A stretch of DNA of 64,000 nucleotides from the NCBI RefSeq assembly GCF_000382405.1, contig NZ_KB908268.1:48086-112085 (forward strand), written 5' to 3'. Below the pieces are notes generated by a model that had not been told where the DNA came from, did no database searches, and saw only the letters and a program-made list of their open reading frames with translations. Of the stretch, positions 9,263 to 16,900 are shown piece after piece. The position numbers and the translations under genes are program-made. Within the stretch, counting starts at the first letter, position 1, and each line of letters opens with the position of its first letter. This DNA is from Mycobacterium sp. 141. GTDB taxonomy: Bacteria > Actinomycetota > Actinomycetes > Mycobacteriales > Mycobacteriaceae.

Positions 9263-10099
9263 ATGGGAGAACCGTTCATCGGCAGTGAAGCGCTCACGGC
9301 GGGCCGCCTCACTCGCCACCATCTGCGGACGCGGTTTGTGGCCGTGCATCAGGACGTCTATGTCGCCAGAGATGTCCGGCCCAATGCGGTGCTCCGCGCC
9401 AAGGCCTGTTGGCTGCGCTCACGACGGCATGGAGTGCTGGCGGGCTTCTCGGCATCAGCCGTGCACGGTGCCCGATGGGTAAGTGCTGAGCTCCCGGCCT
9501 ACATCATCGACAACAATCGGCGGCCGGCCCGCGGCATCGTCGTGTGGAGCGATGCGATCGATGAGGACGAAGTCTGTCTGATCGCCGGGATGCGCGTCAC
9601 CACACCGGTTCGGACTGCGCTGGACCTGGCCTGCAAGTTCCCCGAGGCCACTGCGGTACCGGCGATCGACGCGTTGGCCCGGGCGACGAAAACGAAGGTT
9701 GCCGACATCGAATTAGCGGCGGAGCATCAGGCTGGCCGCAGGGGTATCAAGCAGGCACGCACTACGATCGCGCTGGTTGATGCGGGAGCGGAGTCGCCAC
9801 GTGAAACGTGGTTGCGGCTGCTCGTAATTCGGGCGGATTACCCACCGCCGCGAACACAGCACCCCATCTACAACGAATTCGGCGTGCTGATCGGTGAAGT
9901 CGACATGGCATGGCCGGATATGAAGATCGCGCTCGAATACGAAGGGCGCGACCACTTGGATCCCGACCAGTTACGCAAGGACATTCTGCGGGTGGAGGAG
10001 ATGATCAGGGCCGGCTGGATCGTCATCCGAGTCACATGCCGCGACGGCGAGGGCGGCATCCTCAAGAGGCTTGCGACAGCGTGGGCTTCGCGTATGTAA
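9263..10099 (+). CDS. AbiEi-like winged-helix protein with DUF559/Vsr-type PD-(D/E)XK nuclease-fold C-terminus
   Basis: A 278-aa protein whose N-terminal half (about 1-150) looks like the AbiEi-type antitoxin/regulatory region (winged helix, then an FSASAVHGA segment at 62-70 and a TTPVRTALDLA segment at 113-123). The C-terminal part (about 175-278) fits the DUF559/Vsr-like endonuclease fold: ESPRETWLRLL with Glu181, VDMAWPD with Asp214, IALEYEG with Glu225 and Glu227, and GWIVIRVT at 251-258. No AbiEii toxin lies next to it, so it is not a normal AbiE pair. The gene stands alone, divergent from recC, between two copies of a 46-nt palindrome, with its TAA inside the downstream copy. Function is unknown; nuclease activity is inferred from the conserved acidic residues only. 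Confidence 0.75.
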   Translation: MGEPFIGSEALTAGRLTRHHLRTRFVAVHQDVYVARDVRPNAVLRAKACWLRSRRHGVLAGFSASAVHGARWVSAELPAYIIDNNRRPARGIVVWSDAIDEDEVCLIAGMRVTTPVRTALDLACKFPEATAVPAIDALARATKTKVADIELAAEHQAGRRGIKQARTTIALVDAGAESPRETWLRLLVIRADYPPPRTQHPIYNEFGVLIGEVDMAWPDMKIALEYEGRDHLDPDQLRKDILRVEEMIRAGWIVIRVTCRDGEGGILKRLATAWASRM

Positions 10100-10141
10100 C
10101 GTCACGGCGAGGAATCGGACGTTTTTCCGCCACGGCGTTAC
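10096..10141. repeat. 46-nt imperfect palindrome, downstream copy
   Basis: Second copy of the element at 9178-9223, same length and orientation, 37 of 46 positions identical. Arms of 14 nt (GTAACGTCACGGCG and CGCCACGGCGTTAC) pair with two mismatches and one G-T pair; the 18-nt loop contains TTTTT. The stop codon TAA of the preceding gene (10097-10099) is part of the left arm. Confidence 0.85.
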
Positions 10142-10163
10142 GTACGTGACGTGATCCGAGCAT

Positions 10164-10862
10164 CTACCCCGCGAATTCCGTTGGCAGCCCGTCGATTCCC
10201 GCGCGGACCGCGAGAATCGCGGCGGCCCGGGCCTTGAGCTTGCTGCCCACGTGTGCGCCGGCGTTCAGGGTGGCTGCCGCTTCGGCGGCCACCTGCTGTG
10301 CACGGGCCAGTACCGCCTCGGATTCAACGATCTCGTCGAGCCAGCCGGCCGCGATGGCGGCGTCGCCGGCGAACGTCGCGGCCATCGAGATGGCGCGCTG
10401 GAATGCCGCATGCGTCAGACGCATCCGCATGATCTCGATCGCAGCGATCGGCAGCGTCATGCCGATCGCCACCTCGTTGGCCTGACAGCGCGATCTCGGC
10501 GAGCCCACCCGGTGATCGGCGGACAGCAGAAGGAAAGAACCCATCGCGATCGCTGGTCCGGTCGCGGCCATGACGACCGGGACCGGGAAGGTCAGGCAGC
10601 GCAGTGACAGCTCGAAACCGCCGGCCAGCATGGCCAGAGTCGCCTGAGCGTCGCCCGATGCGAACACACTCAGGTCGAAGCCGCCGCTGAATACCTTCGC
10701 GTTGCCGGCCAGCACTACGGCCTTGGCGCCGTCCTCCACGGTGCGGTCGAGTGCCGCGTTGATGTCGTTCTGCATGGCCGGCGAGAGCGCATTGACCTTG
10801 CCGTCGTCGAGCGTGACGGTCGCGACGGACTCATCGAGCTGGTAGCTCACCGGGCTGCTCAT
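10164..10862 (-). CDS. echA3: Crotonase-fold enoyl-CoA hydratase family protein
   Basis: A 232-aa crotonase-superfamily protein, shorter than the usual 255-265. The oxyanion-hole regions are visible: NAKVFSGGFDLSVF (about 54-67) and the AATGPAIAMGS segment (about 98-108), followed by the C-terminal helical part. Such proteins hydrate 2-enoyl-CoA or catalyse related reactions in fatty-acid breakdown. In M. tuberculosis echA3 (Rv0632c) sits directly beyond recC, which supports the symbol by position. The gene is monocistronic here and runs toward the AbiEi-like gene; its precise acyl-CoA substrate cannot be read from the sequence. Confidence 0.82.
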   Translation of the reverse strand: MSSPVSYQLDESVATVTLDDGKVNALSPAMQNDINAALDRTVEDGAKAVVLAGNAKVFSGGFDLSVFASGDAQATLAMLAGGFELSLRCLTFPVPVVMAATGPAIAMGSFLLLSADHRVGSPRSRCQANEVAIGMTLPIAAIEIMRMRLTHAAFQRAISMAATFAGDAAIAAGWLDEIVESEAVLARAQQVAAEAAATLNAGAHVGSKLKARAAAILAVRAGIDGLPTEFAG

Positions 10863-10920
10863 CGCACCGATGGTACGGGCGGCCTTGATCAGGCTTTGTG
10901 CCGCCCGAGCGGGTCAAATG

Positions 10921-11919
10921 TCAGGATGCGGCCGCGGCGAGTACTTCGGGCACCACCGGCTCGGCCTGTGCGGGCGCGGACATCAGCCGTTCGCCGCGAG
11001 CCAGCCAATCGGAGTCGGCCCATTCGATGCGGGCAGGCAGGCGCCGCCAGTATTGCGGGTGGGCGCGCAGATAAAGCTCGACACTGGCGTGCACCGACGC
11101 GTCCAGCGGCGGGTGCACGATGCCGAATGTGGGAGCGGTACCGGCGAGCGCGTCCAGTTCGTTGGGGCTGCAGAGCCGTTCGGATACTCGTAGTCCGGCT
11201 TCGACAGCGCCGGAGAGTATCCAGTCCATCGCAATCTCGGTGAGCGCCCAGCACGCGCCGGTGCCGCCGGCGATATCGCAGTGCCCGCCTCGAAACCACA
11301 CCTCGTCCATCGCGCCGCAGTCACCGGCGGCCGCCGATCGTAATGCGTCGATAGCCAAGGCGTGCCTACCGGTTTGGACGTTGGTCAGCGGCCCGGTGCG
11401 ATGCCCCGACCCAGGCGTGCGGACGGCATCCCACAGCCCCAAAAACCGTACGGGGACCGTGCTTTCGGAGCCCCCGGTCAGCTCGGCGGCCAACCGGTTG
11501 ACGTGCTCCCAATCCTGCCGCGTACGCGCCGTGCGAGGCAGCGCGTAAGTGGCCAGCGCATAGGTGACCAGATCATCGGAACGCTCGGGCAGCAAGCCGA
11601 CGGACCCCAGCAAGGCCGCCAGTTCGCGCGCCCGGTCGGCGCCGTCGGCTCCGCCGAACAGGTAGATCGCGTCGCCGGGTTCCCAGCAGTCGCCGAGGAA
11701 TCGGTAGGCCTCCAGGAGCGCGTCGCGGGCGTCGGCCACCGCGGCGCCACGGCGGCGCCGGAGAAACCTCGTTGCGCGCACCGACGTCGCCCCCGAGTGG
11801 TACCAGCCGAGTTGATCGCCGTCGATGTCCAGCAACCTGAACAACGCCTCGGTATTGGTCGCGTCGCGTGGACCGGGACGCTGATCTGTGTGGTCGAAGC
11901 ACAGCACTATGTTCTTCAC
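10921..11919 (-). CDS. DUF2235-type alpha/beta-hydrolase-like protein, probable loss of the nucleophile
   Basis: A 332-aa protein beginning MKNIVLCFDHTDQRPG and continuing with TNTEALFRLL, the pattern of DUF2235 proteins (normally a CxDGT start and TNV). In that family the nucleophile elbow reads FGFSRGAxxAR. Here the matching segment is FGGADGADRAR (residues 88-98), so the catalytic serine position is alanine (A91) and the flanking Arg is Asp. The later RFLGLWDAV block (typically FLGVWDTV, about 158-166) is kept. A non-hydrolytic or altered role is therefore likely. It is a single gene between the crotonase and the glyoxalase II-like gene; no partner is evident. Confidence 0.75.
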   Translation of the reverse strand: MKNIVLCFDHTDQRPGPRDATNTEALFRLLDIDGDQLGWYHSGATSVRATRFLRRRRGAAVADARDALLEAYRFLGDCWEPGDAIYLFGGADGADRARELAALLGSVGLLPERSDDLVTYALATYALPRTARTRQDWEHVNRLAAELTGGSESTVPVRFLGLWDAVRTPGSGHRTGPLTNVQTGRHALAIDALRSAAAGDCGAMDEVWFRGGHCDIAGGTGACWALTEIAMDWILSGAVEAGLRVSERLCSPNELDALAGTAPTFGIVHPPLDASVHASVELYLRAHPQYWRRLPARIEWADSDWLARGERLMSAPAQAEPVVPEVLAAAAS

Positions 11920-12149
11920 GACGACCCCCGACTGGACGGACGAGGAAAACTCCTCTATCAGTTTGCCGGGATCACGAAAACCTGTCCTGAGTATCGCGCT
12001 ACTCTAATTGTCCGTTCATGCGGCTTCTTGACTGTGCAACTGGATGGTCGAGGAAGTCTGTCGCGGATACCCTGACATGCAGGGCTATTCGTTCGTGCCC
12101 GGTCGTGCGGCCGGTCAGATCGGTGCCGCGGAGAGTGTCGGTGCGGCTG

Positions 12150-12875
12150 TCAGCCGCCCATCAACGTCCGCCACTGCTGCAGGTCGGAAGCCCGGTATAC
12201 GTAGTTGCTGCGCTTGACATCGGCCAGCGGCGCGCTGGGTTCGGCCGAGTACCAATGGCCGGGGAACACCATCGGATTGCCGGGCAGCTGCGCGAGCGCC
12301 TGCAGGCTACGGAACATGTCGTCGACGTTGCCGCCAGGAAAGTCGGTACGGCCACAACCCTCCAGGAACAGCGTGTCACCGGCCACCAGCCGATCGTCGA
12401 GCAGGAAGCACTGGCTGCCGGGTGTGTGGCCGGGGGTGTGGAGCAACTCGATGTCGATGGCGCCGACGTTGACCTTGTCGCCATGCTGGTGCCGCGTCAG
12501 GCTGCTGAGCGGGATCCCGGTGACACGCGAAACCCAGTTGGCCTCATGGGTGTTGACGTGCACGGGTACCTCGGTCTGGTCCAGAAGTTCGGCCAGCCCC
12601 TTGAGTTCGAAGCCCATCATCGAACCGCCGACGTGATCGGGATGATGGTGGGTGACCAGCACGCCTGACAATCGCATGCCGTCCGCCTCCAACGCGTCGA
12701 CCAGGTCACCGGCGGCATACGCCGGATCGACCACCACGGCCTCGCCGGTCTCGCGGTCACCGATCAGATAGGCGAAGTTGCGCATCTGCTGAGCGATCAT
12801 GTCGTCCGCGGCGAAGTCACTGCCGGACAGCAGTTGCTTGAAATAAAGGCGGTCCTGGGACGTCGAGTTGGCCAT
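12150..12875 (-). CDS. Metallo-beta-lactamase-fold hydrolase, glyoxalase II-like (Rv0634c type)
   Basis: A 241-aa MBL-fold protein with the dinuclear metal motif HHHPDH (H76, H78, D80, H81), the HTPGHTPGS motif near 145-153, the VAGDTLF aspartate loop, and a C-terminal FPGHW histidine. This pattern fits hydroxyacylglutathione-hydrolase-like enzymes; in mycobacteria the thiol would be mycothiol rather than glutathione (inference). The ATG at 12875 was chosen over an in-frame start 36 nt earlier because the earlier one adds a Cys-rich stretch unlike the family. It diverges from nsrR. Confidence 0.85.
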   Translation of the reverse strand: MANSTSQDRLYFKQLLSGSDFAADDMIAQQMRNFAYLIGDRETGEAVVVDPAYAAGDLVDALEADGMRLSGVLVTHHHPDHVGGSMMGFELKGLAELLDQTEVPVHVNTHEANWVSRVTGIPLSSLTRHQHGDKVNVGAIDIELLHTPGHTPGSQCFLLDDRLVAGDTLFLEGCGRTDFPGGNVDDMFRSLQALAQLPGNPMVFPGHWYSAEPSAPLADVKRSNYVYRASDLQQWRTLMGG

Positions 12876-12934
12876 CAGCCCATCATTGCAGGTCAAAAAA
12901 CCGCACTTCACACAGTGTTTAACGGCACAGCGCC

Positions 12935-12961
12935 AAAAGTCGCATCCCGAATGCGGAATTT
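12935..12961. promoter_or_regulatory. Candidate NsrR operator overlapping the nsrR-hmp promoter
   Basis: An inverted repeat CGCAT-CCCGA-ATGCG (12941-12955) with A/T-rich flanks (AAAAG on the left, GAATTT on the right) lies 20 nt before the nsrR ATG, next to a TAATAG hexamer that could be the -10. Autoregulation by NsrR is typical of the family; the site itself is inferred. Confidence 0.45.
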
Positions 12962-12975
12962 AATAGCGTGAGGGC

Positions 12976-13422
12976 ATGCAACTGACCCGGTTCACCGACC
13001 TAGGCCTGCGCACGCTGATGCTGCTGGCCTCGGGTGAGTCGACCGGCCACCGGGTCACCACGCGCACTATCGCGGTGAGTGTCAACGCCTCCGAACACCA
13101 CATCGCCAAGGCCGTATCGCGGCTGGCCGAGCTCGGCATGGTTCACGCCCGACGTGGACGAGTCGGGGGACTGGTCCTCACTGACGCCGGGCGAACCGCG
13201 TCGATCGGCGCTCTGGTACGCGCACTCGAAGACGACCGCGAGGTCATCGAATGCCGAGGCGACAACCCGTGCCCGTTGATCGCGGCATGCCGGCTGCGCC
13301 GCGCGTTAGCCGAGGCCAAAGAGGCGTTCTACCGCGAACTTGACCGCCATACGGTCACCGATCTGTCGGGAGGCATCGACCTTCCGATTGTTCTGCAACT
13401 CACCGGAGAAAGGACCCAATGA
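12976..13422 (+). CDS. nsrR: Rrf2-family nitric-oxide-sensing repressor NsrR
   Basis: A 148-aa Rrf2 protein with an N-terminal winged helix (MQLTRFTDLGLRTLMLLA start, recognition helix near ASEHHIAKAVSRLA) and three cysteines C93, C99 and C105 in the C-x5-C-x5-C spacing of NsrR. These ligate a [4Fe-4S] cluster that is nitrosylated by NO, releasing the DNA. The stop overlaps the start of hmp (ATGA), so sensor and NO-detoxifying enzyme are translated as a coupled pair, the classical regulon core. Cysteine spacing and partner gene favour NsrR over IscR or RsrR. Confidence 0.92.
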   Translation: MQLTRFTDLGLRTLMLLASGESTGHRVTTRTIAVSVNASEHHIAKAVSRLAELGMVHARRGRVGGLVLTDAGRTASIGALVRALEDDREVIECRGDNPCPLIAACRLRRALAEAKEAFYRELDRHTVTDLSGGIDLPIVLQLTGERTQ

Positions 13423-14657
13423 TGACCGTCACCACGCCCGAGCCGTCGGCCGTACGTGTCGAGCTCGAGCCGGACCACGCCGACATCGTCAAGGCAACGC
13501 TGCCGTTGATCGGTGCGAACATCGACGAGATCGCCAAGGAGTTCTACCGTCGGCTCTTCGACAACCACCCGGCGTTGTCGCGCAACCTGTTCAACCGCGG
13601 CAACCAGGCGCAGGGGGCCCAGCAGCGCGCGCTGGCGGCGTCGATCGCGACCTTCGCCACCCATCTGGTCGACCCGGCGCTGCCGCATCCGGCCGAGCTG
13701 CTGTCGCGAATCGGGCACAAGCACGCCTCGCTGGGCGTCACGCCCGAGCAGTATCCGATCGTCCACGAGAACCTGTTCGCGGCCATCGTGGAGGTGCTTG
13801 GCGCCGATACCGTGACACCGGAAGTGGCGGCGGCCTGGGACCGCGTGTACTGGATCATGGCCGACACCCTGATCGAGTTGGAGCGCGGACTGTACGCCGA
13901 CGCCGGTGTCGAGGTCGGCGAGGTGTTCCGCCGGATGTCGGTCATCTCCCGCGTCGACGACCTTTCGGGTACCGTGCTCGTCACCGTCCGCGCCGCCGAA
14001 CCGGTGAACTTCCTGCCCGGACAATATGTTTCGGTGGGTGTCACATTGCCCGACGGGGCGCGCCAGTTGCGTCAGTACAGCCTCGTCAACGACGCCGGAA
14101 CGACCGATCTGACGTTTGCCGTCAAGCCTGTGGACGCGACCTCCACCCAACCCGCAGGCGAGGTTTCGAGCTGGATCCGCGCCAACCTGTGCGTCGGTGA
14201 CCTGCTCGACGTCACCGTGCCGTTCGGCGACCTGCACGCATCCGGAAGCGAGGGCAAGGCGCTGGTCCTGGTGTCGGCGGGTATCGGCATCACGCCGATG
14301 ATCGGCATCCTGGAGCACCTCGTCGCCTCGCGGCCGGACAAGCACGTGCGGGTGCTGCACGCCGACCGCAGCGACACCAGCCATCCACTGCGGGAACGCC
14401 AGCACGAACTCGTCGCCGCGCTGCCGAACTCCACTCTCGACGTCTGGTACGAGGACGGAGTCACCGCGGGTACGCCGGGCGTGCATCCCGGTCTGCTGAG
14501 CCTGGCGGGCATCGAGCTGCCGGTCGACGCGGAGATTTACCTGTGTGGTGGCGCGGGCTTCGTCGCGGCTGTACGCGCCCAGCTGAGCGACCGCGGAATC
14601 CCGCTGGAACGGGTGCACTGCGAGCTGTTCGCACCCAACGATTGGCTGTTGGACTGA
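13419..14657 (+). CDS. hmp: Flavohaemoglobin, nitric oxide dioxygenase
   Basis: Converts NO and O2 to nitrate using NAD(P)H. The 412-aa protein has an N-terminal globin domain (about 12-150) with the proximal haem His in KHASLGV (H102), a central FAD domain with RQYSLVND (about residues 211-218), and a C-terminal NAD-binding domain with SAGIGITPMIGIL (about 287-299) and the terminal ELFAPNDW. It overlaps nsrR by 4 nt and is the likely main target of that repressor. The alternative ATG at 13422 would remove one Met. Confidence 0.95.
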   Translation: MMTVTTPEPSAVRVELEPDHADIVKATLPLIGANIDEIAKEFYRRLFDNHPALSRNLFNRGNQAQGAQQRALAASIATFATHLVDPALPHPAELLSRIGHKHASLGVTPEQYPIVHENLFAAIVEVLGADTVTPEVAAAWDRVYWIMADTLIELERGLYADAGVEVGEVFRRMSVISRVDDLSGTVLVTVRAAEPVNFLPGQYVSVGVTLPDGARQLRQYSLVNDAGTTDLTFAVKPVDATSTQPAGEVSSWIRANLCVGDLLDVTVPFGDLHASGSEGKALVLVSAGIGITPMIGILEHLVASRPDKHVRVLHADRSDTSHPLRERQHELVAALPNSTLDVWYEDGVTAGTPGVHPGLLSLAGIELPVDAEIYLCGGAGFVAAVRAQLSDRGIPLERVHCELFAPNDWLLD

Positions 14658-14774
14658 ACCGGAATGGCAAAATGCCTCCCGGCAGCCGCTCTGACCTGCG
14701 GTTTGGTGCGGTTGCCGGGTAGGCTGTACCCTCTTTAAGGCCCACGGCTTACCGCCGCGGGCCGAAGCAGACAG

Positions 14775-14847
14775 GCCCCCTTAGCTCAGTCGGTAGAGCG
14801 TTTCCATGGTAAGGAAAAGGTCAACGGTTCGATTCCGTTAGGGGGCT
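14775..14847 (+). tRNA. tRNA-Thr (GGT anticodon)
   Basis: A 73-nt cloverleaf: acceptor GCCCCCT/AGGGGGC, D-stem GCTC/GAGC, anticodon stem TTTCC/GGAAA with loop ATGGTAA (anticodon GGT), T-stem AACGG/CCGTT. CCA is not encoded. Confidence 0.96.
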
Positions 14848-14880
14848 CGGTGGTCGCGGAGCGATGCCCGTGCCTATCGG

Positions 14881-14954
14881 GGCGGTGTAGCTCAGCTGGT
14901 TAGAGCGCACGACTCATAATCGTGAGGTCGGGGGATCGAGCCCCCCCACCGCTA
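14881..14954 (+). tRNA. tRNA-Met (CAT anticodon, elongator type)
   Basis: A 74-nt cloverleaf with D-stem GCTC/GAGC, anticodon stem CACGA/TCGTG and loop CTCATAA (anticodon CAT), T-stem GGGGG/CCCCC. The acceptor stem starts with a paired G (G-T), unlike the C1-A72 mismatch of initiators. It lies 35 nt before rpmG. Confidence 0.95.
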
Positions 14955-14989
14955 CAGGTACAAGTTAGACGTGAAAGAGGGCAGCTGAC

Positions 14990-15157
14990 GTGGCGTCGAG
15001 TACGGACGTTCGGCCGAAGATCACTTTGGCCTGCGAGGTGTGCAAGCACCGCAACTACATCACCAAGAAGAACCGCCGCAACGATCCCGATCGTCTCGAG
15101 GTCAAGAAGTTCTGCCCGAACTGCGGACACCACCAGCCGCATAAAGAGTCGCGGTAA
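14990..15157 (+). CDS. rpmG: 50S ribosomal protein L33, zinc-binding form
   Basis: A 55-aa L33 with both CxxC pairs (CEVCKHRNY near residues 14-22 and CPNCGHH near 42-48), i.e. the zinc-containing (C+) paralogue. It starts at GTG 14990 after a GAAAGAGGG-type ribosome binding site and begins VASSTDVRPKITLACEV. As in M. tuberculosis (rpmG2), it is placed after tRNA-Thr/tRNA-Met and immediately before hadA (10 nt gap), so it is probably co-transcribed with hadABC. Confidence 0.95.
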   Translation: MASSTDVRPKITLACEVCKHRNYITKKNRRNDPDRLEVKKFCPNCGHHQPHKESR

Positions 15158-15167
15158 ACCAAGGCCC

Positions 15168-15644
15168 GTGGCTCTGTCGTCGAAGCTCGTGGGGAAGCAC
15201 TTTCGCTATCCCGAGCACTACGAGGTCGGTCGCGAGAAGATTCGTGAGCACGCTCTCGCGGTCAAGAACGACGATGCCTTTTACCGTGACGAGAGGGCCG
15301 CGGCCGAACTCGGTCACAGCGCGCTACCTGCGGCCCTTACCTTCATCTGCATTTTTGGGTACACGGCGCAGTTGGCGTTTTTGCATGACGCCAACATCGG
15401 TGTCGAGGATGCCCAGATCGTCCAGGTCGACCAGGCCCTGAAGTTCATCAAGCCGATTTTCGCAGGCGACAAGCTGTACGCGGACGTGTACGTGGACTCT
15501 GTTCGGCAGGCGCACGGCACCGATCTCATCGTGTTCAAGACCATCATCACCGATGATTCCGGTGACGTTGTGCAGGAGACTTACACGGCCCTTGCGGGCC
15601 GTACGGGCGAAGATGGAGAGGGCTTTTCTGATGGCGCTGCGTGA
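15168..15644 (+). CDS. hadA: (3R)-hydroxyacyl-ACP dehydratase subunit HadA
   Basis: HadA is the substrate-binding, non-catalytic partner of HadB in FAS-II, which elongates mycolic acid meromycolate chains. The 158-aa hot-dog protein starts GTG-GCT-CTG (VALSSKLVGKHFRYP), followed by YEVGREKIREHALAVKNDDA, which is the HadA hallmark. It overlaps hadB by 14 nt, indicating coupling. In M. tuberculosis HadA is a site of resistance to thiacetazone and isoxyl (established for the family). Confidence 0.94.
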   Translation: MALSSKLVGKHFRYPEHYEVGREKIREHALAVKNDDAFYRDERAAAELGHSALPAALTFICIFGYTAQLAFLHDANIGVEDAQIVQVDQALKFIKPIFAGDKLYADVYVDSVRQAHGTDLIVFKTIITDDSGDVVQETYTALAGRTGEDGEGFSDGAA

Positions 15645-16059
15645 GTTCAGTTCGGTCAAGGTCGGGGACACGCTTCCGGAGAAGATCATTCCCTTGACCC
15701 GCGGCGACCTGGTCAACTACGCCGGTGTTTCCGGCGACCTGAATCCGATCCACTGGGACGACGAGATCGCCAAGCAGGTCGGCCTCGACACCGCGATCGC
15801 ACACGGCATGCTCACCATGGGTCTCGGCGGCGGCTACGTCACCTCCTGGGTCGGCGATCCGGCCGCGGTGAAGGAGTACAACGTCCGGTTCACCGCGGTG
15901 GTGCCGGTGCCCAACGACGGTGTGGGTGCGGAGATTGTTTTCAACGGCCGGATCAAGTCCGTCGACCCCGAGGAAAAGCTCGTCACCATCGCCATTTCGG
16001 CCACCGCAGGCGGAAAGAAGATCTTCGGCCGGGCTGTCGCGACCGCACAACTGGCTTAG
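15631..16059 (+). CDS. hadB: (3R)-hydroxyacyl-ACP dehydratase subunit HadB
   Basis: The catalytic dehydratase subunit, 142 aa, single hot-dog fold. The R-specific hydratase motif GDLNPIHWDD places the catalytic Asp at 36 and His at 41, exactly the positions known from M. tuberculosis HadB, followed by AHGMLTMGLGGG. It forms HadAB and HadBC heterodimers with its neighbours and dehydrates 3-hydroxyacyl-AcpM. It overlaps hadA and lies 13 nt before hadC. Confidence 0.95.
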   Translation: MALREFSSVKVGDTLPEKIIPLTRGDLVNYAGVSGDLNPIHWDDEIAKQVGLDTAIAHGMLTMGLGGGYVTSWVGDPAAVKEYNVRFTAVVPVPNDGVGAEIVFNGRIKSVDPEEKLVTIAISATAGGKKIFGRAVATAQLA

Positions 16060-16072
16060 GGGATTCTGAGGC

Positions 16073-16582
16073 ATGGCTCTCAAGACAGATATCCGCGGCA
16101 TGGTCTGGAAGTACCCGGACCCATTCCTGATCGGCCGTGAGCAGATCCGCCAGTACGCCAAGGCGGTCAAGGCGTTCGACCCGGCGAGTCATGACGAGGC
16201 GGCGGCCACCGAGCTCGGTCACGATGCTCTGATTGCCCCGCTGACCTTCGCCTCCACCCTGGCATTGTTGGTCCAGCAGCATTTCTTCAAGCATGTCGAT
16301 ATCGGTATGCAGACCATGCAGATCGTCCAGGTGGACCAGAAGTTCGTCTACCGCAGGCCGCTCAAAGCCGGCGACCAACTGCACGCCGTCATGGAGATCA
16401 CGTCCGTCGAGGAGCGGTTCGGCGCCGACATCGTCGTCACCCACAACGTCTGCACCGACGACGACGGGGAGATCGTGCTGGAGGCCTACACCACGATGAT
16501 GGGCCACGAGGGTGACCACTCCATCCAGGTCAAGTGGGATCCGGAATCCGGCCAGGTCATCCGCAAGGCAGCCGGGGAGTAG
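16073..16582 (+). CDS. hadC: (3R)-hydroxyacyl-ACP dehydratase subunit HadC
   Basis: A 169-aa HadA paralogue (DPFLIGREQIRQYAKAVKAFDP; LTFASTLALLVQQHFF) that lacks the hydratase catalytic dyad and pairs with HadB for the later, longer-chain rounds of meromycolate elongation. It is the last gene of the rpmG-hadABC cluster. The following 176 nt carry the upstream region of tRNA-Trp. Confidence 0.94.
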   Translation: MALKTDIRGMVWKYPDPFLIGREQIRQYAKAVKAFDPASHDEAAATELGHDALIAPLTFASTLALLVQQHFFKHVDIGMQTMQIVQVDQKFVYRRPLKAGDQLHAVMEITSVEERFGADIVVTHNVCTDDDGEIVLEAYTTMMGHEGDHSIQVKWDPESGQVIRKAAGE

Positions 16583-16624
16583 GCGGGTGGCCGGCGCGAT
16601 TAGTCGTTGATACCCAGACCGGGG

Positions 16625-16630
16625 TACACT
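16625..16630 (+). promoter_or_regulatory. Putative -10 element of the tRNA-Trp/secE promoter
   Basis: TACACT at 16625-16630 is a good SigA -10 hexamer in the 176-nt hadC-tRNA gap. The best -35-like TTGATA (16607-16612) is spaced only 12 nt, so only the -10 is proposed. Confidence 0.3.
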
Positions 16631-16758
16631 CGGCTCTCGGGGTTTTTCCCATTTCAGCGCGCTGTCCGTCGGCTTCATTGAGCGAACGGGGAGCGCGCGA
16701 ATTGTGTAAGCCCCGGACAGAGGACGTGATGACGGGGGTCAAATCTTGTCATCGCTGA

Positions 16759-16831
<73 letters not shown>

Positions 16832-16900
16832 CTCAAATTGAATATTCGACAAGGTGTGGACACTGGAAGGTGACCACACAACCTGGATGAAAGGCATGCG

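Noticed and set aside
9178..10141. Could the 46-nt palindromes be terminal inverted repeats of an insertion sequence?
   Set aside because: They are direct copies of an internally palindromic element, no flanking target duplication is visible, and the enclosed protein has no transposase motif.
14881..14954. Initiator tRNA for the CAT anticodon gene
   Set aside because: The first base pair is G-T rather than the mismatched C1-A72 of initiators, and the anticodon stem lacks three G-C pairs.
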